Origin: Delphinus delphis
Taxonomy: Eukaryota; Chordata; Mammalia; Artiodactyla; Delphinidae
Direction of reading: 5' to 3'
DNA: 64,000 nt
Assembly: GCF_949987515.2 (NCBI RefSeq)
Contig: NC_082684.1
Span: forward strand, 154,308,044 to 154,372,043
The position numbers and the translations under genes are program-made. Shown here in pieces: positions 47,815-58,252 of this stretch (position 1 is its first letter; every line of letters starts with the position of its first letter). The notes beneath the pieces are model-generated. The model did not search any database. It had not been told where the DNA came from and worked only from the letters and a program-made list of their open reading frames with translations.

Positions 47815-48358
47815 TGCAGCAAAGCCAGTCTACTGACCGGGCTGTGGTGAAGGAAAGTGCAGAGTTTACTGCAGGGCACCAAGCAAGAGAACGGGCAGCT
47901 CATGTTCAACAGACCCAAACTCCCCAGTGGCTTTCAGGGAAGGGTTTCTAAAGGCAAGGTGAGGGGTGTGGGTCACAGGGCGTGTCACCAGCTCACGAAT
48001 AATTCTATGATTGGTTGGTGGTGAGGTAACAGGGTGATGTTTCGAGAATCTCAATCATCAACCTTCTGGTTCCAACCAGTCTGGGGTCTACCTGCTGGTG
48101 GTCAGCATGCAGTTAACTTCTTCTACCTGGTGGGGTTTCAGTATCTGCAAATCAACTCAAGGATACAGCTCAGGATATTATCTATAGCCCCTGAGCGGGA
48201 ACTAAGGGCCCCTGAATTTGTGTTATGGCTAAACTGTTATTATTTTGTCTTGCCTGACTGCTTTCCTTAGTTTCTACATTTTCTTCTCTGATTAAATTCG
48301 CTCTTTGCAACTCAGAGAAAGCCTTAGGAGGCTGCAGTTTTGGAGGTGAGGACACAGG
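47815..48358 (-). mobile_element. Probable solo ERV LTR
   Basis: On the minus strand it begins TGTCCTCACCTCCAAAACTG and ends near GCTTTGCTGCA, giving TG...CA ends over about 540 bp. The plus-strand phrases 'agtttactgcagggcaccaa', 'ccaaactccccagtggcttt' and 'gattggttggtggtgaggta' recur in cetartiodactyl LTRs as I recall them. It is non-coding and no internal viral sequence is attached. Confidence 0.5.
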
Positions 48359-50061
48359 GGGGTCTGTTCTCAGGAAGGCCCTGCAGGGTCCTACTTGGTT
48401 TCAGTCTCAATTTAGATGACACACTTTCCAAATGCTGGATGGCCAGTGGCTACTGCGTGAACAGTGCAGCCTCAGAAAATGGAGTTTCTTTTTTTTTTTA
48501 ATGAAGGGTTATCATCTATTAATATTTGCCAGCCCTCCCTGCAAAAGAAAGCTTTCCATCCTGGTGAGTTATAATATTCTAAGGCCAGCACATCGGATGT
48601 CCCTGAGTAGCTGCCGCTTAAGAGATGATGGAATTATGAACTGTTTGCCCATGGGTCCTGGGCTACTCTTCCTTTAAGCCTGGCAGACAGGCCTGGGGAC
48701 ATTCTGCATCCACAGTACAGGGCACTATACTGTGCCTGAAAGTGGGGCAGGAGAATGGATTGGATGAAAGAGAACAGGACTGACTCCGTATGCAGAGATA
48801 CTGAGAACTTCCTGGTGCAGAAAAGGAAGGAAAAAGCTGTTGATCTCTATCTCATTCCTAAAGCGCCTGGAGAAATCTAACCAAGTCATCCTGGCGTCGT
48901 AAAAGGCAGATGTTACAATGGCTTTTGCAAAACGGAATCCACACTGTATGCTGGGTGAGTTTTAGTTTTGTTTTAATATTTCACTCTTGGTTTCACTAAA
49001 TGACCACAGTCCCATTCATAATAAACCAGCAATCATCACAGTATAAGTGTCAGTATAAAAAGAGAATCGGAATGCTATCCACCCTTAACGAGGTCATGTA
49101 AATTTAATAAGGTCTTAAATTCCTTTTCAAAGGAACACTTCACTTCCAAAAAGAATAAAATGTCACCTTAAAATAAAGTGGCTTCCTAATTCAACAAAAG
49201 AGCCAGAAGGAAGACCAGGTTGAGAAAATCCCCCAATTTGTTTATGATACTGAGGCTTAAATCTTTGCCTTGGAAAGGCCCAGTGGGGGGGAAAAAATGT
49301 TCCTCAGTATTAAATTTTCATTTCCAATAAAGCAATAGTAATACCTAAGAACTTAGGTCCTGGAAACTCAACCTTTTTCTTGCTAATGATATATTACCAA
49401 AATCTCATATCTAAGCAAACATCTGGTAAAAACTTAGTTTTGTTATTTCCTGGGACTTGCCCTCTGCTTGGCATGCTATTTGCATTGTTCAAAAAACAGT
49501 ATAGATGACGGTGATTTTTTTTGGTTTGATCCAAACATTTCCTGAATATTTATGGTCTTTCCTGTAATTTGACTCATCTGTCCACAAATGGCTCTAACGC
49601 TTTTAGGTGTCTTTTCAAAAGAAAAATATCAATTCAAACTTAAAATATACAGCCATTACATCTCCTAAGAAGACATTACTCATTGACGCCTACTTGGCTA
49701 GTTTGCTGGCTTTTTATTTATTCACATCAACCTTACCTGTCTTGGGCTGTGCGCCCCAGACAGCACAGAACACATCATTCTAATCTGGTTTTTTGAGGCA
49801 CAGAATGAGGTTAAGACCACACACCATTTCTCATGCTGAGCACCACCCCAGGGCCCAGCCCTGGATTAAAGCAAGGCCCACCTTTCCTGCAGCCCTCTGT
49901 GAAAATCAAACTCACTTCCACATCTCCTCCGCATTTCTAAGAAATCTTGGCCAAATTCCTCTTTTCTTCTCATTCCCTTTCTTCCAGTAAGTTTGGCATC
50001 TTCCTGAAGACACCCTTCCCACCCCCGCAGACAGACCAGAAGGAGAAAGGAGGTCACCCAC

Positions 50062-50156
50062 ATGTTTGAACGATGTGTGAGGAGCTGCACTGGTCCCCGT
50101 CTCTTCCAGATACTCTCCCCAGTTAAAGCCGGTTTCCTCCAAGCTTGAACCTTCTT
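50062..50156 (-). CDS. SFMBT2: SFMBT2 coding exon: N-terminal linker before MBT repeat 1
   Basis: This 95-bp exon encodes the second and third bases of a Glu codon and then 31 codons, ending at ...TSFKH. The peptide includes [16 protein letters not shown] and [10 protein letters not shown], which I recognise as the segment just upstream of the first MBT repeat of vertebrate SFMBT2. The acceptor is strong: a run of about 14 T on the minus strand followed by GTCTTTCGACAG. The donor has to lie directly after the CAT (His) codon, giving CAT|GTGGGT. That choice joins to the exon at 47414 as H-V-E in frame, whereas using the GT four bases later would give an immediate stop. The start codon and the first ~37 residues must lie in an upstream exon at higher coordinates that I could not locate. 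The longer minus-strand open frames overlapping this exon are in the wrong frame or read through into intron. Confidence 0.93.
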
Positions 50157-50359
50157 CTGTCGAAAGACAAAAAAAAAAAAAAGAACAAAAAACAGAAGCA
50201 TATCAATACTAGTGTGAAGAATGGAAAGGCATTGGCCTTCCATATAAACCAGAAAATCCTTCATGCAAGAGAGAAACAAATTCAGTGTGTAGGAGAATAC
50301 TGTTGAATTCTTTGCAAAGCTTCTGTTTGCTGATTTTAGAGACAGGTGACTCAAGAAAG

Positions 50360-50880
50360 ACACGGAACCAACCTATGTGTCTATCAACAGAGGAATGGAT
50401 AAAGAAGATGTGGTCTATATACACCGTGGAATATTACTCAGCCATGAAAAATAATTAAATCATCACATTTGCAGCGACATGGATGGACCTAGAGATTATC
50501 ATATTAAGTGAAGTAAGTCAGACAAAGACAAATATCATATATATCATTTACATGTGGAATACAAAAAATAGTACAAATGAACTTGTTTTCAAAACAGAAA
50601 GATTCATAGACATAGAAAATAAACTTATGGTTACCAAAGGTGGGGGGAATAAATTAGGAGTATGGGATTAACAGATACACACCACTGTACATAAAATAGA
50701 TAAACAACAAGGATTTACTGTATAGCACGGGGAACTATATTCAATATCTTGTAAAAAACTATAATGGAAAAGAATCAAAAAACGAATATATATACATATG
50801 TATAAAGAAATCACTTTGCTGTACACCTGAAACTAACACAATATTGTAAATCAACTATACTTCACATAAAAGAAAGAAGG
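50360..50880 (+). mobile_element. L1 ORF2 end and 3' UTR
   Basis: 'gtctatcaacagaggaatgg', 'tggaatattactcagccatg', 'acatggatggacctagagat', 'gataaacaacaaggatttac' and 'gctgtacacctgaaactaac' give ORF2 C-terminus into 3' end. It begins about 200 bp from the SFMBT2 exon. Confidence 0.9.
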
Positions 50881-50885
50881 AAAGA

Positions 50886-51160
50886 GGGCTTCCCTGGTGG
50901 CGCAGTGGTTGAGAGTCTGCCTGCTAATGCAGGGGACACGGGTTCGAGCCCTGGTCTGGGAGGATCCCACATGCCGCAGAGCAACTAGGCCCGTGAGCCA
51001 CAACTACTGAGCCTGCGTGTCTGGAGCCTGTGCTCCGCAACAAGAGAGGCCGCGATAGTGAGAGGCCCGCGCACCGCGGTGAAGAGTGGCCCCGCTTGCC
51101 GCAACTAGAGAAAGCCCTCGCACAGAAACGAAGACCCAACACAGCAAAAATAAATAAATT
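50886..51160 (+). mobile_element. tRNA-derived SINE (CHR type, full length)
   Basis: Starts GGGCTTCCCTGGTGGCGCAG with B box 'gggttcgagccctgg'. The body includes 'ccgcgatagtgagaggcccg' and the tail is AAATAAATT-rich. It was inserted at the A-rich 3' end of the adjoining L1; the GA-rich flanks are consistent with a target duplication. Confidence 0.92.
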
Positions 51161-51191
51161 AATTAATAAACTCCTACTCCCAACATCTTCT

Positions 51192-51312
51192 TTAAAAAAA
51201 AAAAAGAAAGGAAAGAAAAGAAAGGGAAAAGGGAGGGAGGGGAAACAAGGAAAGGAAGGGAAGGGAAAAGGAAGGAAGAGGGGAAGGGGAGGGGAGCGAA
51301 GGAAATCAAAGA
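51192..51312 (+). repeat. (GGAAA)n-like purine tract
   Basis: About 120 bp of almost pure G/A ('gaaaggaaagaaaagaaagg', 'gagggaggggaaacaaggaa'), following the SINE tail. The charged K/G/R-rich frame across it is an artefact. Confidence 0.9.
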
Positions 51313-53024
51313 AAACCCTGACAGAATCAAGGGTAAGATTAAGGGCTCTTCAGTAAATGAAATGAGATTTGCTTCAAGGCATAGTTGCTGCACGTTAGCC
51401 TGTTTGAGATTATCCACTGGAGACACTCCGGTCTTTGGGGAGGTTGGAGGACAAGGTGAAGGAAACCACTGGGCACCAAGTGAGCACCTTGATGTATATA
51501 CAATACAACAGCTGGAGATTATGAAGTAATATCATAGATCATTGGGGCTTCAGAAAGCACTGACTCCGAAGTCATTTCAAGGAAAAACACTGAGACCCAG
51601 AAGGACCGCTCAGGTGTGTGAGGCGCCCGGCCACAGGAACTGAGCGGCTGTCAGCTGACCCCACTCCCACCCCGTCCAGGGACCCTCTCCTGCCTTCTCC
51701 TGAAACAGAGCTCTCAGGACAAGGCACCCAGGTGGAAACCTACAGGACACGCATTTCTCCAAGGACAAGGAACAAGGAGAAATGCAATCAAATGTACGAC
51801 GTGGCTCTTAAAACACCACTGTTTTGGAGGAAATCAAGCAATTCCCAAAACATTTCAGACTGTACAGTAAGATACAATCGGTTTAGTTGAAAAGCACCAA
51901 ATACCTCATTTTAAAATACAGATAACATAAATGTGATGTCATAGTTTCCACTGAAAAAACTGATGAGCCGTAAACATCATTTTAACCTATTTGCAAGGCT
52001 GTTATAAGGAAGGAACACACAGTAGTAAGGGTTGTCCAAACAGGCAGGCCATTTAGTGCTTCAAAAGTTAAGACTCTCCCTTCTTTCCATAACACTCAAT
52101 GGATGCTGACGTTCAACTTGTGTATCTTCTATTAGCAAGAGTCCATTTCATTGGCCCAGAAGAAATGCTGTGATCAATCGTGTATTAATGTAGAAGTGGT
52201 ATAACCCGGCAGGTGGGCCGGGGGAATTAGTGCCTGGGGGTAGAAGAAAGACTTCTTGGAGGCTATCACTATTTTTTTCTCCTAAATGTTATAAATTATA
52301 AGTGGGAAAAGTTATTTTCTTGTAATACTCTATCTAGTCTCAGGAACTGATAGAAGAGGATAGCTTTTGTAACATCAGAAGACGCTAAGTCAAAAGGCAG
52401 TTACCTTAAACGTCTTCTAAAGCCAAGTTGCTAAGAACTTCCACCTCCAACTTTAATAAGGTGGTTTATCATGAAATGTCCGAGAACAGAAAAAGCCACC
52501 TGAAGAGAAAAGCTTTCCCCTGGAGCTCTTCCAAGATGCAGAGTCACCCTGGGGTTTAGGCCCTCCCATCAGAATCATGTTCCCTGGAAAAAGTCAGCAG
52601 GTCTTGCAGCCACCAGTTACCAAGGGCTGTGAGGTGGGTTTCCAGCTACTAAAGGCAGGGAGGCAAACCCAAAGGGAAAGCAGTCAGGCTCCAGAAAATG
52701 CCTCAGGGGGTCACCCAACAGTTCTGCCCACAATCGTTTTCACCCAAGCCGCACTGGGCATCAGTGATCAAGTCTGTTTTCTGACCCACTAGCCGGAGGC
52801 ACGGACGCAGCACGGTTTCCTTGCCAGGGTGGCCTGGTACGGAATCTCTGGGGTAGCTGACTTGTTGCAGTGAAAGTCTGTGCTTCCCTTACACCCTCCC
52901 GTCCAGCGGCAGCTCAAACCACGCCTCCTGCAGGCCCTGCACCTCCAGCCCTGACAGGCACCTCCGTTTCCACCCAGAGACCACAGGCTGTCACAGCAGT
53001 GACGAGAACTGGGGGTGTCAGCCC
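51313..53024. other. SFMBT2 intron, nothing recognised
   Basis: No gene or repeat family recognised. Composition becomes GC-rich toward 52900. Confidence 0.35.
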
Positions 53025-53160
53025 TCCTCTAACTGCTTTACATGCAGCACCTTATTTAATCCTTCCAGGAACCCTGACAGACGGGCACCTCAAGGGACTT
53101 ACCAGGTCCAGCTACGAAGCAGGGGTCCAACGCAGGTGGCCTGGGGTGGAAGCCAGAACT
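53025..53160 (+). mobile_element. Possible MIR fragment
   Basis: 'aactgctttacatgcagcac cttatttaatccttccagga' matches the MIR left half; the centre is deleted and the remainder is 'ctacgaagcaggggtccaac'. Confidence 0.5.
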
Positions 53161-53845
53161 TCTCCGAGGCACCTTCCCAGGTCAGACAGCCCCGCTCCAT
53201 CACCCCCTTCTCCACCTGGAGGATCCGAGGCGGACCCCGGGGCCAGCTTATCTGTCTCTGTGGTGGTGAGCGTTAATGTGTTCAGGGCAGAGTCGGGCAG
53301 CAGGAGGACCCAGGAGGTGGGGGGTGGGCGGGAGGCAGCTGCCACCCCTGGGGAGGAGGACAGAAGGGGCAGGGCTCCCGGGGCTTGTTTGCAAAGAAGG
53401 AGGAGAGAGCCAGCAGAGGATGTGGCTGTGATACTCGGCCTTGAGCCGACCGAGGCACTAGGTCCCGGAAGAGCGGTTTCTGGAGAATTCCAGCTGCTGA
53501 AAACAGATCGGGCTCCTCCAAATCAGAGACACTCGGGTGGAGACTGAGCCTTTAGGAGCTGCCTGCGGCACTGTGATGAACCTCATCAGGACCGCAAGAG
53601 ACCTGATGATTCCACTACTTGGAGGCAGTGGTGAGGTGAAGACCAAGGCTCAAACCTCCCAACTGCAACTTTGAGACCCTTCATCAGAGCTCCTGATCCT
53701 TCATAAAACTCTCATCTAGGCTGTTAACAAAAATTTTGTTTCCACCCAATTTTAATTCATTACAAGCTACGTTTCCAGTCTCTTCTCCCAATAAAAGACG
53801 CTGCAGCAGCTTTGGTGCTCACTCCAGCATTCACTCCCGTCAATC
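53161..53845. other. GC-rich intron, no supported gene
   Basis: The 225-aa plus-strand frame 52870..53547 runs through here. It is low-complexity (P, A, G, R rich), crosses a MIR remnant and has no recognisable domain. Confidence 0.35.
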
Positions 53846-53860
53846 AAGAAAGGAGAAGGT

Positions 53861-54001
53861 GGATCCTCCCTGGCAGTCTGGTGGTTAAGACCCCCCACTT
53901 CCAATGCACGGGGCTCGGGTTCCACCCCTAGTCAGGGAACTAAGATCCCACATGCCAATAAATAAATAAACAAATAAATAAATAAAAGCCATAAAAAAAG
54001 A
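53861..54001 (+). mobile_element. Short tRNA-derived SINE (CHR-1-like), with TSD
   Basis: It begins 'ggatcctccctggcagtctg' and carries 'cgggttccacccctagtcag', followed by an (AATA)n tail. A 15-bp TSD, AAGAAAGGAGAAGGT (one mismatch), lies at 53846..53860 and 54002..54016. Confidence 0.9.
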
Positions 54002-54016
54002 AAGAAAGGAAAAGGT

Positions 54017-56224
54017 TCCACTGGGACCCACCCCCTCCCCACATGTGAGTCAGTGAGATCAGTGCTCAGGAAAACTCTGCTGCTCTCTGCCATCAAAACA
54101 AACACTTTCAAAAGCAACCAAGAGTCAGGCCTAGAATGGGATTTTAAAGATTAAAACCTTTATGCCTTTAAAGATTTATGCCTTTAACTCTATATATGCT
54201 GTTTTAACAATAAAACAAACACAAAATGGAGGGTTTTCGGAACCTGTAACATATTAACACTTCCTCCGCCACCTATGCCCTCCCTGAGCAGCTGATTCTC
54301 TAAAGACATTTCAAAGAGCAAGAGACAGACACGCCATGTTTATGAGTGGAGGTCTCATAAACCCAGAGCAAATATTTACAGCTGATCCATAAACTTCTTA
54401 AACCCATAAACACTTTATCAAGGAAACTCTGACGGCCTCTTTTCTCCGCATCGGAAATGGTCAGAGGCATCTCCCCACGATGTCATGCAAGCAGACTGTG
54501 AAAAGCTACTAAGGAAGTGTCACAGCTCAGAAGAAGGCGGGAGTGTTCTTTAGTGGCGATCCAATTCTAGAACACAGAGAGCTGTGTATGTGACTGGAAT
54601 CGTTCATGTTAACTAGAAAAAGAATACTCCAAGTGGGAGTGCAAACGACTTTACAGTGAAAAATGGAATCAACACAGGACTCATTACCTTTTTTTAAGTC
54701 ATCAGATCTTGGGTTGTAGAATGTAACAAGCTGAAATAAGACTAATCTTGCATAGGAGAATATTAAACCTGTCATCCGCACCCAGTCAAGGAATAGAGAA
54801 TCAGCAGGTTCACGATGAATGAAATCTTACAGGGCACCTTCTCGTGCGCTAGATATTATTTTTTAAGTGGATAGAGAAAGGAGGAAGACATTCAATCTTT
54901 GTCATTTTAACTGCTGATAGTCGGTTGGTAGGATCACAAGGTTTAGAAAATGTTTGCACTGTGAGTACATTAAACAGACACAAGGTACTGATAAAACTCA
55001 GAAAGGACTAGCCAACATCAATCCTAGGTCTGAGTTCACAGCTGCAAGATTACACCTGGGGGGGCGGGGGCGGGGACGGGACAGGGCCGGAGGACAGACA
55101 CCGGAACACAAGGTCCTTGAGGGTGTCCTGGCCACCCAAACCCCAGAGGGCCAGAGAGACTTTCCAGAAAAAACTAAACACCCCACCGCCTAGCTAGGGG
55201 AGGCAACAAGTATTCAAAAGACACTTTAAAAAGGGGAAGAGGAGAAATATTATTAAGTCACATTGAAAAAGTCCCCAGCTGGAAGAGTAAGAGATCCAGA
55301 TTCTCCTACGAAGAATGTTGACTCCTTTCCTTCCCAAACAGAAGAGCCCATGGGACTCTGGTTAAATACTCCTAGTCCCAAAAAAAAAAAAAAAAAAATC
55401 AAGCCCACGTTTCCAGGGTAATTCTTTTACTCGGTGGCTTGCCCCGTCTAAATGTGCAGTGCCACTTTATCTGCAGACTTCATCAGCAAATTACATTTAG
55501 CTGGCCTGGAAAAAGAATGTCAAGGAATCTACTGATCACTATGCCAGCACACTATTTTGCTTGCTTTTATCACCAGCAAGCAAATTGCAATTGGAGAAAC
55601 CGAGCACTCCAGGAATCCAATCCCGGTCCCCTTCCTTCTCTGTGCCCTGTAACGGGGTCGCCCAGGCTGTCTACCGGCGAGGCCTCGGCGCCCCCGAGGA
55701 GGAGGAGGAATTTTACATGCTGCCGATTTCACTGACAGGACGCGAGTGTCAGTCACGGACCCCAACACTCTTTGAGCCTCCCTTAGGCAAAGAGGCAAAA
55801 GTGAAAAATAAAAAAGCTGTTCATACGAGTCATTTGTTTTAAGCTGAAGTTTCTAGTGCAGCAAAGTGGACCATCATTCAAGGAATCGCAGCAGCTGGGG
55901 GTGAGGGGGCGGACCTCAGCAGCACCAGATGCGCACACCCCCAGGGCAACCACATTAGACTCCATCCTATGGCCCCAAAACTTTGGCAGAGAAGAGCCCG
56001 AGTATAGCTGCTTCTCAGGCAGATGCAGTTGTGTGTCACATGACACATGGGGACCGGAGAGGGACGGGGGACAAGTGGAGGAGAGGACAAGAAGGGATCT
56101 GAGGTGCGCCTGGTCCCATAAAGTGTGGGGTGGTAGGGGCAGGGGAAGTGTGCTCACAGGAACACGTATGTATGAGGGTAACTTCTCCCTGCACCGAAAG
56201 GCAGGGACAGCCCAGCGTTTCAGA
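54017..56224. other. SFMBT2 intron with a G-quadruplex motif and poly-A run
   Basis: No gene recognised. It contains a G-run cluster at 55058..55087, a poly-A run at 55380..55398, and a locally GC-rich patch at 55640..55710. The 171-aa minus-strand frame at 55783..56298 has no known domain. Confidence 0.35.
55058..55087 (+). other. Canonical G-quadruplex motif
   Basis: G-runs of 7, 5, 4, 3 and 3 are separated by loops of 1, 1, 2 and 3 nt (GGGGGGGCGGGGGCGGGGAC, then GGG, ACA, GGG). Confidence 0.85.
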
Positions 56225-56415
56225 GCCTCGGGATGCCTGAGATGAAATCCTGGCTGGAACACAAGAGCCAAGTGACTTGTCATCCGATGTTTCCTCAACT
56301 ATAAAATGGGGCTAATAAAAGCAGCTGTCTCACTGGGCTGCAGAAGGATGAAGGGACCCAGCACGTGGGAAGTACTTAAGAGAGTGCCTGTCACACAGTT
56401 GGAACTCAGGACCAC
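56225..56415 (-). mobile_element. MIR SINE (old)
   Basis: Reverse-complement MIR: 'gtttcctcaactataaaatg gggctaataaaagc' then 'agagtgcctgtcacacagtt'. Confidence 0.7.
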
Positions 56416-58105
56416 ACACCTCTCCTCGCGCACCTGCCAGCCAACTTAGAAGCAGCTGCAGGCTGTCTGTGCCTTCTCTGGTTCATGCAACACACGAATC
56501 TCATCTGGAAACTTCTGGGGAAAAGAACCTTGGCACCAAGATGCCATCCAGCCCTAGGCACGTCACAGCGGGTCCCAGAACCAAACAGCCCCACAACCGA
56601 TTCCAGAACGGAAACTATTTTACTGATGAACCGGTTAAAAGGAAACTCCTAGGGAAAATAAACCACTTGAAGACTCATACTTGAGTCTGTTAACATCTCA
56701 ATGTTCCAAACTAGATTCGAGTTTCTACAAGTCGGCCTCTGCTCGCCACGAAGGTTTAGATCCTACCTTAAATCTGTTTCCTCTCTAGGAAATCCATCTT
56801 TGTGGCACCTTCTAAATGCCTCCTCACTACACAAGGACATAGGGAAATTCCAAGGCGAAAGGACAGGTTAGGCATATAGGGGAAAAAAAAAAGTGAGTCA
56901 GGACCAAGATCTGAAAAATGTTAGGATCATTTAGAGGTAATTTAGAGCTACTATTTCTACTAAAGATCTTAACACCTTGACGCAGGCTGCCCCACACAAG
57001 AGCAAGAACTAACCACGTGTGTCGGATAAGTTTTCCCCACTGCACACATCCCCCCACTGAAGATGTGCCAGACCTGACGCTCATGCTTTCCCCCGTCATG
57101 GAATCGCCCCAAAAGAAAGTCAGTACAAATAATATTCCCGACACCATGTTACCATTAATGGCTTCAGGATCTACTCATGCTTGAGTTATACCGCAGCTGC
57201 AAGAAAATGAAAACTCAACACACGGTTGGCTTTGAAACAGCTTTGAAAACACACTGCTGAAAACAACGCGGTAACAGGCATCAGATGTGTCCCCGACAAA
57301 AATACATTAAAAGCTCAGTGACTCCAAGTGTGGGAAGATAACCTCACTTAGCAAACGTAATAAAGACTTTTTTAAAGTATAGTTGTACTTAAATAAAAGT
57401 AGAATAATTAGGATGAACCTTCAGCTATGAGGCTATGCTGTCTCTGAAAGAGAATTTCCACATTTCCATTGGGAGACACAGGCTCAGCTCTCCTTTTAGG
57501 AGAAGTTTTCTCACTCCTACTTTATGTACAGAAAAACACAAGTGGGGAGAACTAAGCCATTTTTGAAACAGGTACTAACATCTTTCAACATAGTTAGGCA
57601 ATTATTTCAGGGTTTTCCAGATTTTTTTTGCAGATAAAAAGATAATTCCAGGTACAGGTATTATTTGAGAAACATAATCTAAGAAACTCAATGATATCAA
57701 GCAATCTGTAATCCTGTCATTGCCTGGTCTCATCAAAATGCAAAGACACATCTCATAACTTTTGGATGGGGGTCAAATCGCCCAGTGAGTTAATGCTTTC
57801 TGTTTACATGAATTCACCACAGCAAACGTTTACGATTCAGAGTGCTGAGTTGTCCTTGTATAATTTGCTGTTATGAAAATAATGCAATCCTTTCTTTTTT
57901 AAAAATTATCTTTTTAAAATAAACTATCATGTAAGTAGTTAGTAGTTACATTTATAAATTCTTTGGTTAAACATGAAATTCAATCAAAGATTGCTTTTTG
58001 CTTTGTTTGGGATTTCTTACAAGGAGAAATATTTTAGTGCAAGTTCACGTGACCTAAATACTTTTACATCATGCACTTTTCTGAAAGATTCCTTCCAGGT
58101 TTTCA
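56416..58105. other. SFMBT2 intron, AT-rich toward 58 kb, nothing recognised
   Basis: No gene or named repeat seen. Confidence 0.35.
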
Positions 58106-58118
58106 AAAGGTCTTAGGG

Positions 58119-58239
58119 GGAGTTCGCTGGCAGTCCGGTGGTTAGGACTTAGCGTTTTTACTTCCGTGGTCTGGGTTCAATCCCTGGTGGGGGAACTAAG
58201 ACCACACAAGCCTCAACGTGCAGCCAAAAAAAAAAAAAG
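58119..58239 (+). mobile_element. Short tRNA-derived SINE (CHR-1/BOV-tA-like), with TSD
   Basis: 'agttcgctggcagtccggtg gttaggactt', B-box-like 'gggttcaatccctggtgggg', then poly-A. An approximate 13-bp TSD (AAAGGTCTTAGGG versus AAAGGGTCTTGGG) flanks it at about 58106..58118 and 58240..58252. Confidence 0.85.
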
Positions 58240-58252
58240 AAAGGGTCTTGGG

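Larger units (their letters stand above)
47415..50061 (-). other. SFMBT2: SFMBT2 intron between the two visible coding exons
   Basis: This is a 2647-bp phase-0 intron on the minus strand, with a GTGGGT donor and a TTAAG acceptor. It is partly filled by a DNA-transposon-like repeat (47509..47795) and a probable solo LTR (47815..48358). The remaining ~1.7 kb (48360..50061) has poly-T and AT-rich stretches but nothing I recognise. Confidence 0.85.

Noticed and set aside
49866..50363. 165-codon minus-strand open frame over the SFMBT2 exon
   Set aside because: It is in a different frame from the true exon (50062..50156) and reads through the acceptor poly-T tract and the intron.
52870..53547. 225-codon plus-strand open frame
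   Set aside because: GC-rich, low-complexity (P/A/G/R), crosses a MIR remnant, has no recognisable domain and no exon context on that strand.
55783..56298. 171-codon minus-strand open frame
   Set aside because: No known domain, overlapped by an equally open plus-strand frame, and it partly covers a MIR. Consistent with a chance frame in GC-richer DNA.
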